Position numbers and translations under genes: made by a program. The notes beneath the pieces were generated by a model. That model made no database searches. It was not told the origin of the DNA and saw only the letters and a list, made by a program, of their open reading frames with translations. DNA of 64,000 nucleotides from an uncultured Alistipes sp. (GTDB taxonomy: Bacteria; Bacteroidota; Bacteroidia; Bacteroidales; Rikenellaceae), in contig URBK01000014.1 of assembly GCA_900546065.1 (NCBI GenBank), positions 1-64,000 of the forward strand. Reading direction: 5' to 3'. Shown here piece after piece: positions 43,008 to 53,583 of this stretch. Numbering within the stretch: the first letter of the stretch is position 1; each line of letters begins with the position of its first letter.

Positions 43008-43354
43008 GTGGCAGCACATTACACCTCGTCCCGTGGAAAATATTATCGGCGTATGCCCCGCCCCGCGCAAAGATCCGATGTAAAAAATCCTCACAAAAAA
43101 ATCGGGGACAAAAGTCGACACACACGATCAATGTGAACAATCGGCACGAATGGCCGGCAGACGCCCCGCAATCGAGACATCAATCAATATAAATAATAGC
43201 CACAGCCTCTGCAACAACGCAATACTCATGAAAAGACATCCATCAGAGGACGGACATGAAGGCAAAATGCCCCATTTTCTGCATATATGATGAATATCGC
43301 AGACCGCGGGACAAAATTACGCCCTGCGCGTGAGACTTTGCGCCCGACTTTTGC

Positions 43355-43362
43355 TATATTTG
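43355..43362 (+). promoter_or_regulatory. -7 element of the NSS transporter gene
   Basis: TATATTTG, full consensus. It places the transcription start near 43367, which excludes the upstream ATG at 43287 and supports ATG 43407. Confidence 0.6.
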
Positions 43363-43406
43363 TGACCGTCGGTTTGCGGACCGGCAATTTCACACTCCCA
43401 ACATAT

Positions 43407-44756
43407 ATGAGCGAAGAATCGAGAGCCTCCTTCGGAGGCAAGATAAGCGCTATACTCGTCGCCGCGGGCAGCGCGATAGGTTTGGGAAGCATCTGGCGCT
43501 TCCCCTACATGGCCGGCGAGCATGGCGGCGCCGCATTCCTGCTGGTATATCTGCTTTGCGTATTCGTGGTGGGCATACCCGTCATGCTCGCCGAGTTCGC
43601 CGTGGGCCGAAAGACTCACCTCAATGCCGTAGGTGCTTTCCGCTCCCTGTCGAAACGCTGGAAGTGGGTCGGGTACAACGGCGCGCTGGCCGCACTCTTC
43701 ATATCGGGATACTACTACATCGTGGCCGGATGGTCGCTCGAATATCTCGTCAGCTCGCTCTTCGGCCCGCTGTACACCTCCGCCGAAAGTTTCACCGCAC
43801 AGTTCGATGCCTTCCAAGCATCCCCACGGCAGGCTATATATACTGTCGTATTCATACTGCTAACGCACATGATCATCATCCGCGGCGTGGAGAAAGGCAT
43901 CGAGAAGGCTGCCAAGGTGATGATGCCCGCACTATTCATAATCCTCATCGTCATGGCCATACGCGTGGCATTCATGCCCGACGCCGCCGAGGGATACCGT
44001 TTCTTCCTGAAGCCCGACTTCAGCGAGGCATTCGCCCCGCAGACCATATTCACGGCCATCGGGCAGGCATTCTTCTCGCTCTCGGTAGGCATGGGCTGCA
44101 TGGTCACATACGCATCCTACTTCAAACGCGACAACAACCTCACCACAACCGCATTCAGCGTCTCGCTGCTGACGCTGCTCGTGGCCGTGCTGGCAGGTCT
44201 GGTCATATTCCCCGCAGTCTTCAGCGCGGGGCTCGAGCCGACGGAGGGGGCCTCGCTCATATTCGTCACCCTGCCCGAGATATTCAAGGGCATGCCCTTC
44301 GCGGCGCTCTGGTCGGCCGTGTTCTTCATATTGCTGACGCTCGCATCGCTTACATCCACAATATCGTTCCACGAGGTGCTGACGGCATACTTCGCCGAAG
44401 AGCACAAACTCTCACGCAAGAATGCCACACGTCTGACCTCGGCGCTCTCGGTAGCGCTCTGCGCCCTGACGCTCGCATTTACCTTCGACATCAACATCGG
44501 ATCGTGGTTGCACCTCGAGGATATATCCTTCTTCGAGATATTCGACTACACCACAGCCAACATACTCATGCCGCTGGGCGGCCTGTTCACCTGCATCTTC
44601 GCCGCGTGGTACATGAAACCTTCGTTCCTGCGGGGCGAGATGACAAATTACGGCGAGCTGCGCGGCCGGGCCTTCCCACTGCTGCGCTTTACGCTGCGAT
44701 ACATCACCCCGCTGCTGCTTATCTACATTTTCGTCTGCAACCTCGGGCTGCTGTGA
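43407..44756 (+). CDS. Neurotransmitter:sodium symporter (NSS/SNF) family transporter
   Basis: 449 residues from MSEESRASFG, about eleven or twelve membrane segments with the LeuT fold. TM1 has the SAIGLGSIWRFPYMAGEHGGAAF signature, the unwound sodium-binding region. YYYIVAGWSLEYL (TM3 with the substrate-site Tyr) and the TM6 GQAFFSLSVGMGCMVTYASY segment follow. It is a sodium-coupled importer of amino acids; substrate is not assigned. The start was chosen from the promoter at 43355. Confidence 0.92.
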   Translation: MSEESRASFGGKISAILVAAGSAIGLGSIWRFPYMAGEHGGAAFLLVYLLCVFVVGIPVMLAEFAVGRKTHLNAVGAFRSLSKRWKWVGYNGALAALFISGYYYIVAGWSLEYLVSSLFGPLYTSAESFTAQFDAFQASPRQAIYTVVFILLTHMIIIRGVEKGIEKAAKVMMPALFIILIVMAIRVAFMPDAAEGYRFFLKPDFSEAFAPQTIFTAIGQAFFSLSVGMGCMVTYASYFKRDNNLTTTAFSVSLLTLLVAVLAGLVIFPAVFSAGLEPTEGASLIFVTLPEIFKGMPFAALWSAVFFILLTLASLTSTISFHEVLTAYFAEEHKLSRKNATRLTSALSVALCALTLAFTFDINIGSWLHLEDISFFEIFDYTTANILMPLGGLFTCIFAAWYMKPSFLRGEMTNYGELRGRAFPLLRFTLRYITPLLLIYIFVCNLGLL

Positions 44757-44853
44757 CGCAACGGCCGTGCGCCACGCCAATCGCAAATGGCACACGAGCA
44801 GGCGAGCCTTCCATCTGACACGAAAAGCCGCAAGCGCACGGCAACGCAAGAAG

Positions 44854-44893
44854 ACAAAAAGACTCCGCACACCTTCCGGAATGCGGAGTCTTT
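44854..44893. terminator. Terminator between NSS transporter and ferritin genes
   Basis: 12-bp perfect stem AAAGACTCCGCA/TGCGGAGTCTTT. On the minus strand it is followed by TT and GTCTTC, serving ferritin; a short TTTC follows on the plus strand. Confidence 0.8.
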
Positions 44894-44920
44894 CATCTGC
44901 CTGCGAATAGTCTCGGCTCG

Positions 44921-45442
44921 TTATGCCTTTGAAGCCAGAGGCTCGGCAACCTCGTATGTACGGGCGCCCAGCTCCTTGTCGATCATATAGAGACCCAGCT
45001 TGTCCTCACCGATCATCTTAAGCTCGCCGATAATATCCGCGGCGGTCTGCTCCTCCTCGACCTGCTCGTCGACAAACCATACCAGCATGTTAGACGAAGC
45101 GCGGTCGCTGTCGGCCTCGGCAATGCCACACAGGTCGTTGATCATGGCCGTAACCTCCTTCTCGTGCGAGAGCGTATCCTCGAACATCTCCAGAGGCGAT
45201 GCCCACGACGTCGTGACAGCCGCTATGGGCGCCAGCTCCACGCGCGCACCGCGCGAAAGCAGGTAGTTTATCAGTATCTGTGCGTGGTCCTGCTCCTCCC
45301 TGTACTGTACGGCAAACCAGTTGGCCACACCCTTGAGACCCTTGTCGGCGGCATCCATCGACATCGAAAGATACAAATAGGCCGACCACATCTCGGCATT
45401 GATCTGCGCATTGAGCGCATCGTGCATCTTCTTACTCAACAT
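44921..45442 (-). CDS. Ferritin (non-heme)
   Basis: 173-residue four-helix-bundle iron-storage subunit that assembles into a 24-mer. Ferroxidase residues are recognisable: Glu17 (QINAEMWSAYLYL), Glu50 and His53 (REEQDHAQ), and Glu in VDEQVEEEQ. The absence of a haem-binding Met pattern places it with FtnA rather than bacterioferritin. A -7 element (TATTTTTG, plus 45488-45495) lies upstream without a properly spaced -33. Monocistronic. Confidence 0.95.
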   Translation of the reverse strand: MLSKKMHDALNAQINAEMWSAYLYLSMSMDAADKGLKGVANWFAVQYREEQDHAQILINYLLSRGARVELAPIAAVTTSWASPLEMFEDTLSHEKEVTAMINDLCGIAEADSDRASSNMLVWFVDEQVEEEQTAADIIGELKMIGEDKLGLYMIDKELGARTYEVAEPLASKA

Positions 45443-45616
45443 AGCTGTAATTTTTTATAAGTTTTACTTATCGTTTTTTCTTTGATGCAAAAATAAATAA
45501 TAAAACGATGCGTTGTTCGACAAAAGTCAAATCGCGGCATCGTTTTTACCTATCGCACCATAAGCTTAACTTATACAGCCCATACAACAGATATGCCGGA
45601 GATTGCCGTATGCGTA

Positions 45617-46033
45617 TCACCCCCTTACATATACAAACTCACCGTTCTGGCGACGGTAGCTGAGCGACACATCGCCGTCCTGACGTTCATAGGTCGACAT
45701 CGTCGAGACGCGGCCGTCGCGCAGCACCGAGAAACGTATGCGCAGATGATCGTATCCGTCGCGCTCGAACTCGACGTTCGCCGCCTCGCCCATGCCGTAG
45801 CCGCGCAGGATATATGTAAACCGGAGGCTGGTGCCGTACTGCTCGACCTCGGTGATCTCCGCCTCGTCGTGCGTGAAGAGCAGTTCCAATGCCCGCCGCG
45901 CTATGCCGCGCACCTCCGAACGCCACCCCTCGGGGCAGCCTATGCCGCGGCATGACGAGATGTAATCCTCGATCTCGCCGTATAGATAATCTCGCAACAT
46001 GTTGCGTATGTTGCCCTTGCCCAATGCTTCCAT
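45617..46033 (-). CDS. Hypothetical protein
   Basis: About 138 residues from MEALGKGNIR; an alternative start at 46081 would add 16. Cytoplasmic. The N-terminal part is helical, with Cys in ISSCRGIGCPEG, followed by alternating beta strands (SLRFTYILRGYG, NVEFERDGYDHLRIRFSVL, VSTMSTYER) of one small alpha/beta domain. I do not recognise the family. A complete promoter at 46118-46148 puts transcription start near 46112, so the longer reading starting at 46114 is unlikely. Confidence 0.6.
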   Translation of the reverse strand: MEALGKGNIRNMLRDYLYGEIEDYISSCRGIGCPEGWRSEVRGIARRALELLFTHDEAEITEVEQYGTSLRFTYILRGYGMGEAANVEFERDGYDHLRIRFSVLRDGRVSTMSTYERQDGDVSLSYRRQNGEFVYVRG

Positions 46034-46117
46034 AAGCAATTCCGTTTTTGAGTTTCGACATCCGTACGCACGCCGCAGCATACGCAGCACACGCACCGAA
46101 CATACTGTATCCATTTA

Positions 46118-46148
46118 CAAAAATATGCATATCGCCGTAACCGCCCAA
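46118..46148 (-). promoter_or_regulatory. Promoter of the 45617-46033 gene
   Basis: Minus strand TTG (46148-46146), 20 bp, TATTTTTG (46125-46118): full match. Confidence 0.7.
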
Positions 46149-46317
46149 ATCCCGACGCGTCAAAATCACCCGAAAATCACATGCCGCACGCCACGCCATA
46201 TCACATTGCCCGCCATAATCCGCACACGGCACATCCCTTGCCGCGGGAGCCTGCCCAACCGACGCGGCGGCTGCGCCGAAAAAAGATTGGCGAAGCGGAT
46301 AATTGCACTTTTTTTTA

Positions 46318-46325
46318 TAATTTTG
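46318..46325 (+). promoter_or_regulatory. -7 element of fumarase gene
   Basis: TAATTTTG after a run of T. A TTG lies 12 bp upstream, too close for standard spacing. Leader about 75 nt. Confidence 0.5.
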
Positions 46326-46406
46326 CAAAGATTTTGATGTGCAACGGAATAATGCCGTAAAGACAAACGTAACAATATCATAAACCGAATAAAACAGACT
46401 CAAGCT

Positions 46407-48020
<1,614 letters not shown>

Positions 48021-48035
48021 ACGACCCTAAAGATC

Positions 48036-48074
48036 AGAAGTTTCGCACCCCAAAAGGATGCGGAACTTCTTTTT
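48036..48074 (+). terminator. Fumarase terminator
   Basis: 12-bp stem AGAAGTTTCGCA/TGCGGAACTTCT (one G-T), followed by TTTT. Confidence 0.85.
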
Positions 48075-48150
48075 AGGTTATTTTTGACTCACGGCGGAAA
48101 ATAAAACCGCCCGCACGAGCGTTTTGCCATATAAGACCTTTAGATACGAT

Positions 48151-49995
48151 ATGACACGATTTTTCAGACACATACTTCTGCTGCTGACGACGCTGTCATG
48201 CTTCGGCACCGTGCGCGCCGCCGATACCCACACCTTCGAGATAAACACCCCGCTCATAGTCACTGCAGGCGAGATGTTCCGTGTGGAGTTCGTCCTCGAT
48301 ACCAACAAGCCCGACGACGGATCCTTCACACCGCCGTCATTCGAGGGTCTGGATATTCTGGCCGGCCCGACCACTTCAACCGGATTCGAGTTCCAGAGCA
48401 TCAACGGCGTATCGTCACAGAAGAAGACCTGCACCATCACATACGTAGTGGTGGCGCAGAGCGCCGGCAACATAACCATAGGCCCCGCCTCAATCGAGGT
48501 CGACGGCAAACGCTACACCACCAAGGCAACACCCATAGAGGTTGTCGACGGCGGCGGTGCAAGCCAGCAGCAACAGCAGGGACGCGCCGCGGAACAGGGA
48601 AATGCCGTGCAGAACAAGGTGGCAAAGGATGATATCGTGCTGCGTCTGAACCTTTCGCGTACGAACGTCTATATGGGCGAGCCGATACGCGCATCTCTCA
48701 CGCTCTACACACGCGCCAGCATCGTAGGTTTCGAGGATGTCAAGCTGCCGTCGTTCAACGGATTCTGGTCGCAGGAGCTGCCTGTGGACAACTACAAGCC
48801 CCAGCGCGAAACCCTCGACGGCAAGGTCTACGATTCGCAGATCATAAAGGAGTATCTGCTCTATCCGCAGCAGAGCGGCTCGCTCACCATCGAACCTACG
48901 GATATAACGGCCGTAGCCCGTGTCGTCATACAGAACGCCCGTAACTTCGACCCCTTCTTCGGGGGCGGCGTCGAGGAGTACAACGTCAAGCGCAAGCTCA
49001 CGACGGGAGCCATCACCGTCAAGGTGAACGAGCTTCCGGCCGGCGCCCCCGCATCCTTCTCGGGTGCCGTGGGTGAGTTTACCATCTCGGCCGAGATGCC
49101 GCCAGCACAGATCAAGGCCAACTCGGCCGCGACATATACGGTGAAGATCTCGGGTACGGGAAACCTCACATTCCTGCAGGCGCCGACACTCACCCTGCCC
49201 TCGTCGTTCGAGGCATACAGCGTGCGCAATACCGAGTCGATACGCTCCACGACACAGGGAACGACGGGATACCGTCAGTACGAGTACCCCTTCATCGCCC
49301 GTGCCGAGGGTGAATACGAGATCCCGCCCGTCGAGTTCTCGTTCTTCAGCCCGCAGAAGGACGCCTACGTAACCCTCTCGACCGAGCCGCTGAAGATGGA
49401 GGTCTCGCCCGACGCCTCGGGCGGCAACCAGCCCGCACAGGTCGTCACATCATCCTCGAAGGAGGATGTGCGACAGCTGGGCAGCGACATACGCTTCATA
49501 AAGCTCACACGCCCCGCCCTGCGCAAGTCCACGGCCCCGCTCATGCTCAGCGGTACGTACTTCGTGCTGCTGATACTCATCATCGCCATCTTCGTCGCGC
49601 TCTACTTCCTGCTGCGCAAGATGATCCGCGACAGCAAAAATACCGTTCTGGTACGTAACCGCCGCGCCAACAAGGTTGCCGTACAGCGTTTCCGCGCCGC
49701 CGAACGGTTTATGCGCTCGGGTGACCGTCAGGCCTTCTACAAGGAGATGCTGCGCGCATTCTGGGGATACATGAGCGACAAGCTGAACATCCCCGTTGCC
49801 GACCTGACGAAGGAGTCGATACGCGAGGAGCTGCTGCGCCGCGGCGTCACCACGGAGGAGGCCCAGCGATTCACCGACATCATGACCCGCTGCGACGAGG
49901 CCCAATACTCGCCCTCGACGTCGGTGGAGATGAACGAGGTATATACGGAGGGTGTGCGTATCATATCGCACATCGAGTCGATTGTAAAACGATAA
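48151..49995 (+). CDS. batD: BatD-family protein
   Basis: 614 residues from MTRFFRHILL. The signal peptide is followed by several periplasmic beta-sandwich repeats (FVLDTNKPDDGSFTPPSFEGLDIL, ..LSRTNVYMGEPIRASLTLYTRA, EFTISAEMPPAQIKANSAATYTVKISGTGNL). A single membrane helix is near residue 470 (FVLLILIIAIFVALYFLL), and a cytoplasmic helical tail follows. Bat proteins are linked to aerotolerance and envelope stress in Bacteroides. It is followed 12 bp later by batE. BatA, BatB and the MoxR ATPase that normally precede it are not in the window. A start at 48124 would precede the signal peptide and was rejected. Confidence 0.9.
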   Translation: MTRFFRHILLLLTTLSCFGTVRAADTHTFEINTPLIVTAGEMFRVEFVLDTNKPDDGSFTPPSFEGLDILAGPTTSTGFEFQSINGVSSQKKTCTITYVVVAQSAGNITIGPASIEVDGKRYTTKATPIEVVDGGGASQQQQQGRAAEQGNAVQNKVAKDDIVLRLNLSRTNVYMGEPIRASLTLYTRASIVGFEDVKLPSFNGFWSQELPVDNYKPQRETLDGKVYDSQIIKEYLLYPQQSGSLTIEPTDITAVARVVIQNARNFDPFFGGGVEEYNVKRKLTTGAITVKVNELPAGAPASFSGAVGEFTISAEMPPAQIKANSAATYTVKISGTGNLTFLQAPTLTLPSSFEAYSVRNTESIRSTTQGTTGYRQYEYPFIARAEGEYEIPPVEFSFFSPQKDAYVTLSTEPLKMEVSPDASGGNQPAQVVTSSSKEDVRQLGSDIRFIKLTRPALRKSTAPLMLSGTYFVLLILIIAIFVALYFLLRKMIRDSKNTVLVRNRRANKVAVQRFRAAERFMRSGDRQAFYKEMLRAFWGYMSDKLNIPVADLTKESIREELLRRGVTTEEAQRFTDIMTRCDEAQYSPSTSVEMNEVYTEGVRIISHIESIVKR

Positions 49996-50007
49996 AAACG
50001 CAACGAC

Positions 50008-50916
50008 ATGAAGATCATACGATACATGGCCGTCATGGTGATGATGATGTCGGGGTTTGCGACAGCCGCGCTTGCGGCGCCGCAGGCGCAGACGGCCGCA
50101 CAGGGACAAGATACGGAGAGCGTACAGGCTGTTGCCGCAGAGGCCGACAGCACGGCGATGACGGCACAGACACAGGCTGCCGACAGCACAGCCGCCGCGG
50201 CGATAGATCCCGCGACAGCCTCGGCCGAGGATTTGTGGCAGGCGGGCAATGCCGCCTACACGGCCGGTGACTACGCCCGCGCGGCGGAGATATACACCGC
50301 CATCGTCGACAAGGGTCTCTATTCGGCCACGCTGTACTACAATCTGGCAAACGCCCTGTTCAAGAGCGGGCAGACGGGAGGTGCAATCCTCTACTACAAC
50401 CGCGCCCTGCGGCTCTCGCCGGGGGATGAGGACATACGCCACAACCTCGAATATGCCGAACGCACGACAAAGGACAAGATCGAGGAGATTCCTGAGTTTT
50501 TCCTCGTATCGTGGGCAAAGAAGCTGCGCAGCACAATGAGCTGCACGGCGTGGACCGTCATCTCGCTCGTGCTGCTGGCCGCAACACTCGCTCTGGGACT
50601 CGTATATCTGCTCTCGCAGCGCATATCGATGCGCAAGAGCGGCTTCTACGGCATGGCCGCAGCACTGGTGCTCTTCATCGCCACGACACTCATGGCATGG
50701 AGCGAACGCAACATGCTCGTCGACCGCAATGAGGCCGTAGTCATGAGTTCGGCCCTCTCGGTCAAGAGCTCGCCCGACAAGTCGGCAACCGACCTCTTCG
50801 TACTGCACGAGGGAACCGTAGTAACCATAGGCAGCACGGTAGAGGGCTGGGCCGAGGTCCGCATAGCCGACGGCAACAAGGGCTGGGTCGAGACCGACCG
50901 CATCGAGCGTATCTGA
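50008..50916 (+). CDS. batE: BatE-family TPR and SH3-domain protein
   Basis: 302 residues. The signal peptide and a low-complexity Ala/Gln/Thr/Ser stretch (about 25-70) are followed by TPR units (AEDLWQAGNAAYTAGDYARAAEIYTAIVDK and SATLYYNLANALFKSGQTGGAILYYNRAL). Two membrane helices come next (about 180-200 and 210-230), and an SH3b-type C-terminal domain (SALSVKSSPDKSATDLFVLHEGTVVTIGSTVEGWAEVRI...GWVETDRIERI). This architecture is that of BatE. It is coupled to batD and followed 60 bp later by recR. Confidence 0.88.
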   Translation: MKIIRYMAVMVMMMSGFATAALAAPQAQTAAQGQDTESVQAVAAEADSTAMTAQTQAADSTAAAAIDPATASAEDLWQAGNAAYTAGDYARAAEIYTAIVDKGLYSATLYYNLANALFKSGQTGGAILYYNRALRLSPGDEDIRHNLEYAERTTKDKIEEIPEFFLVSWAKKLRSTMSCTAWTVISLVLLAATLALGLVYLLSQRISMRKSGFYGMAAALVLFIATTLMAWSERNMLVDRNEAVVMSSALSVKSSPDKSATDLFVLHEGTVVTIGSTVEGWAEVRIADGNKGWVETDRIERI

Positions 50917-50976
50917 CACGCCGCCGCGCCAACGCATTGATTCGAACAAACCAAACAGTATCTGATCCCAAACCGG

Positions 50977-51573
50977 ATGTCAAAACTTCTGCAAGAGGCG
51001 GTATCGGAGTTTGCCAAGCTCCCGGGCATAGGCCGCCGTACGGCCCTGCGGCTGACGATGCACCTGCTCAAGATGGATCCCGAGGCCGTGGACCGCATGG
51101 CCGAGAGCATCTCCCGCTTCCGCCACGACATACGCCACTGCACATTTTGCAACAACCTCTCCGACACGGATATATGCCCGATATGCGAAGATCCGGAGCG
51201 TGACCGCTCCACGATATGCGTTGTCGAACAGGTTGGAGACCTCATGTCGATCGAGAACACACGCCAATACCGCGGCCTGTATTATGTTCTCGGGGGAGTC
51301 ATATCGCCCATGCAGGGCGTCGGGCCCTCGGACCTGCAGATAGACAAACTCATCGACCGCGTGGCCGAAGGCGGCATACGGGAGGTGATCCTCGCCATCT
51401 CGACATCCGTGGAGGGCGAGACCACACTCTTCTACATAATGAACCGTCTGCGGCAATATCCCTCGGTGAGGGTCACGACCATAGCCCGAGGCATAGGCTT
51501 CGGCGACGAGCTGGAGTATGTCGACGAGCTGACTATAACCCACGCCCTGCGCAACCGCCGCGAAGTGGAGTGA
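50977..51573 (+). CDS. recR: Recombination mediator RecR
   Basis: 198 residues, the standard length. Helix-hairpin-helix LAKLPGIGRRTALRLTMHLL-like segment at the N-terminus, zinc finger CTFCNNLSDTDICPIC, then a Toprim domain (TICVVEQVGDLMSIENTRQYRGLYYVLGG..., VILAISTSVEGETTLFYI) and a C-terminal Walker-B-like segment. It works with RecO/RecF in single-strand-gap repair. A terminator follows. Confidence 0.97.
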   Translation: MSKLLQEAVSEFAKLPGIGRRTALRLTMHLLKMDPEAVDRMAESISRFRHDIRHCTFCNNLSDTDICPICEDPERDRSTICVVEQVGDLMSIENTRQYRGLYYVLGGVISPMQGVGPSDLQIDKLIDRVAEGGIREVILAISTSVEGETTLFYIMNRLRQYPSVRVTTIARGIGFGDELEYVDELTITHALRNRREVE

Positions 51574-51619
51574 AACGGCCGATCGGCTAGACACGGCAAA
51601 ACGGCAAAATGATGACGGA

Positions 51620-51656
51620 ATATCCGCCGCCCGATCGGGACGGCGGATATTTTTTT
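51620..51656 (+). terminator. recR terminator
   Basis: 10-bp perfect stem ATATCCGCCG/CGGCGGATAT followed by six T. Confidence 0.9.
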
Positions 51657-51720
51657 GCCGTAACGCGCAGGCTTTGAGTGGTACAACGAATAAAATAGGG
51701 GAAAATCACATATCGGATGT

Positions 51721-51728
51721 TATATTTG
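51721..51728 (+). promoter_or_regulatory. -7 element of the ECF sigma operon
   Basis: TATATTTG, full consensus, no -33 TTG. Leader about 65 nt. Confidence 0.5.
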
Positions 51729-51797
51729 TTCCCGATAAACGTATTACATTCGGAACCGCACCACAAGGGCGGCATACGGAGTAGATAACCGTCACAG

Positions 51798-52304
51798 ATG
51801 AATAGTGAAGAACTGAACCGCGAGTTTGTCGCAGTCAAGGATTCGGCATATCGCTATGCCATAACCCTGCTGCGGGACCGCCACGCCGCCGAGGATGCCG
51901 TACAGGACCTCTACGAGAGGTTGTGGCGGCGGCGTATCTTCATCCGCATGACGGGCTTCCGGTCTCTTGTCATGACGGGCATGCGCAACCTCTGCATCGA
52001 CCGCATACGCACGCGGCGGCGCTCCGCCCAGAAGGTCGACATCACCGCGGCCGAGCGTTCGATCGAGACGCGCACATACGACACCGTCGAGCGGAGCGAG
52101 ACCTGCGCACTGGCCCGACACCTTGTCGAGACGCTGCCGCCGCGCGAGAGCGAGGTGATGCATCTGCGCGATATCGAAGGTCTCGACATAGAGACGATAG
52201 CTGAAATGACCGGTTCCACCGAGCAGAGCGTGCGCATGGCCCTCTCGCGCGCCCGCAGTCGAGTAAAAGAGGAGCTGCTAAAGATCATGAACCATGGACT
52301 CTGA
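51798..52304 (+). CDS. ECF-type RNA polymerase sigma factor
   Basis: 168 residues. Region 2 (AYRYAITLLRDRHAAEDAVQDLYERLWRR, ...LVMTGMRNLCIDRIRTRRR) binds core and the -10-like element. Region 4 (LPPRESEVMHLRDIEGLDIETIAEMTGSTEQSVRMALSRARSRVKEEL) is the -35-like reader. No extension. It is the first gene of a four-gene unit; its stop overlaps the start of the next gene by 11 bp, the usual arrangement for a sigma factor and its membrane partner. Confidence 0.93.
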   Translation: MNSEELNREFVAVKDSAYRYAITLLRDRHAAEDAVQDLYERLWRRRIFIRMTGFRSLVMTGMRNLCIDRIRTRRRSAQKVDITAAERSIETRTYDTVERSETCALARHLVETLPPRESEVMHLRDIEGLDIETIAEMTGSTEQSVRMALSRARSRVKEELLKIMNHGL

Positions 52305-52740
52305 ACATCTGTCACGACTCGTCGACCGCTATTTCCGCGGTGAGACCTCCCTTGAGGAGGAGGCGACGCTGCGCCGCATCCTATCGCAAAGGGACGGGCA
52401 ACATGATGATGCCGACGCGTTCCGTACGACACCCGAAGCGCGCGCCGCGGCCGCCATGCTCGCCCTTGCAGAGCATGCAAACGACGGCAAGGCCCCGCTG
52501 CGTCTGCATCACCGAACAGCGAATCCGTGGCGCATGGCCATAGCGACGGTAACGGCGGCCGCAGCCGTAGTCGTCGCGGTCGTAACGCTGACGCGACCCA
52601 CCGTCTACGGATATGTAAACGGGCGTCCCGTCACGTCGCTGGCCGAGGCGCGCGACTGCTCGGAGCGTATGTTCTCCGACATGCGCACCGACGACGGCGA
52701 CCGCACCGCCCCCCTGCGCGACATCCTCGACATCGAGTAA
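52294..52740 (+). CDS. Putative anti-sigma or small single-pass membrane protein
   Basis: 148 residues. The N-terminal cytoplasmic part (MDSEHLSRLVDRYFRGETSLEEEATLRRIL) is the type seen in Bacteroidetes proteins encoded after ECF sigma factors. One membrane helix at about 80-101 (MAIATVTAAAAVVVAVVTLT) is followed by a short periplasmic tail. No FecR domain, no zinc HxxxCxxC. The overlap with the sigma gene supports an anti-sigma role, which is inferred. Confidence 0.6.
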   Translation: MDSEHLSRLVDRYFRGETSLEEEATLRRILSQRDGQHDDADAFRTTPEARAAAAMLALAEHANDGKAPLRLHHRTANPWRMAIATVTAAAAVVVAVVTLTRPTVYGYVNGRPVTSLAEARDCSERMFSDMRTDDGDRTAPLRDILDIE

Positions 52741-52776
52741 CAAAAACGAATGTAATACGATAAAACAAACACCGCA

Positions 52777-53571
52777 ATGAAAAAGATCTTCATCCTCTCC
52801 CTGCTGCTCTTCACGGCAGCCCTCATCTTCGGCATCGACAAGGCCGCCGCACAGTCGATGCGTCTGGGTATCGACGGCATAGAGTTCACATCGGTCGACG
52901 AGCAGAAGTCGCCCGTAGCGGTAGGACTGCCCGTACGGTATTCGTCGTCGTCATTCACCTTAGGCCGCAACATCTCGACTACGATACCCACATTCGAACT
53001 CGGATGGAATATGCTCGCGCCCGTCGACTACGGCATCTACGACGGCATGAACTACGGGCCCTTCCTCGACCTGAACAACTGGAAATCGACACAGGTGACC
53101 GTCAACATACTCAACTTCTCGGCCTTCAACCGCCGCCGCAATTTCGGTATCTCGGCCGCAATAGGCATCCGCGCCAACAACTTCCGTCTCGACAAGTCGC
53201 TGACGCTTGCCGACGAGGGGCCGATGATCACACCCTCGACCTTAGGCGGCGATCTGCAGGTCAAGAAGAGCAAGTTCACCGTAGCGGCTCTACACATCCC
53301 CGTCGAAATATCGTTCGGACGTTGGGACAAGTTCTCGGTATCGGCGGGAGGTTTCGCCGACATAGTGATGAACTCGCATACCAAGATCAAGTATAAGGGC
53401 GGCTCGAAGGACAAAGAACACAACTTCCCCGTAAACTTCATACAGGCGGGTGCCACGCTGCGACTCTCGTTCCATACCATAAGCCTCTACTGCAACTATA
53501 CTCCCACATCGATCTTCAAGAGCGGCTGCGGCCCGCGCACACAGATGTGGACCATAGGCATAGGAATATAA
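52777..53571 (+). CDS. Outer-membrane beta-barrel protein
   Basis: 264 residues with a signal peptide (ending AAAQ) and eight or ten amphipathic beta strands (VGLPVRYSSSSFTLG, FELGWNMLAPVDYGIYD, FGISAAIGIRANNFRL, FSVSAGGFADIVMNS, FHTISLYCNYTPTSIF). The last strand is MWTIGIGI. It resembles PorT/OmpW-like small barrels. Likely part of the regulon of the sigma factor encoded in the same unit. Confidence 0.7.
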   Translation: MKKIFILSLLLFTAALIFGIDKAAAQSMRLGIDGIEFTSVDEQKSPVAVGLPVRYSSSSFTLGRNISTTIPTFELGWNMLAPVDYGIYDGMNYGPFLDLNNWKSTQVTVNILNFSAFNRRRNFGISAAIGIRANNFRLDKSLTLADEGPMITPSTLGGDLQVKKSKFTVAALHIPVEISFGRWDKFSVSAGGFADIVMNSHTKIKYKGGSKDKEHNFPVNFIQAGATLRLSFHTISLYCNYTPTSIFKSGCGPRTQMWTIGIGI

Positions 53572-53583
53572 ATCGCCCCGACA

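Larger units (their letters stand above)
41969..43406. other. 1.4-kb gene-free region of atypical composition
   Basis: No open frame here looks coding. The plus strand is strongly purine-rich at 41988-42210 (about nine bases in ten). The part from about 42240 to 42900 is AT-richer (some lines below 45% G+C, one near 28%) than the roughly 60% G+C around it. It contains tandem and dispersed repeats and a strong plus-strand terminator at 42975-43007. From 43008 to the NSS promoter at 43355 I see nothing recognisable. See findings. Confidence 0.6.
46034..46406. other. Divergent intergenic region hypothetical/fumarase
   Basis: 373 bp. It holds the minus-strand promoter 46118-46148 and a plus-strand -7 element TAATTTTG (46318-46325) for fumarase. 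Nothing else is recognisable. Confidence 0.55.

Noticed and set aside
43287..43406. Upstream ATG for the NSS transporter
   Set aside because: It precedes the TATATTTG promoter at 43355, and the extra 40 residues do not resemble the family N-terminus.
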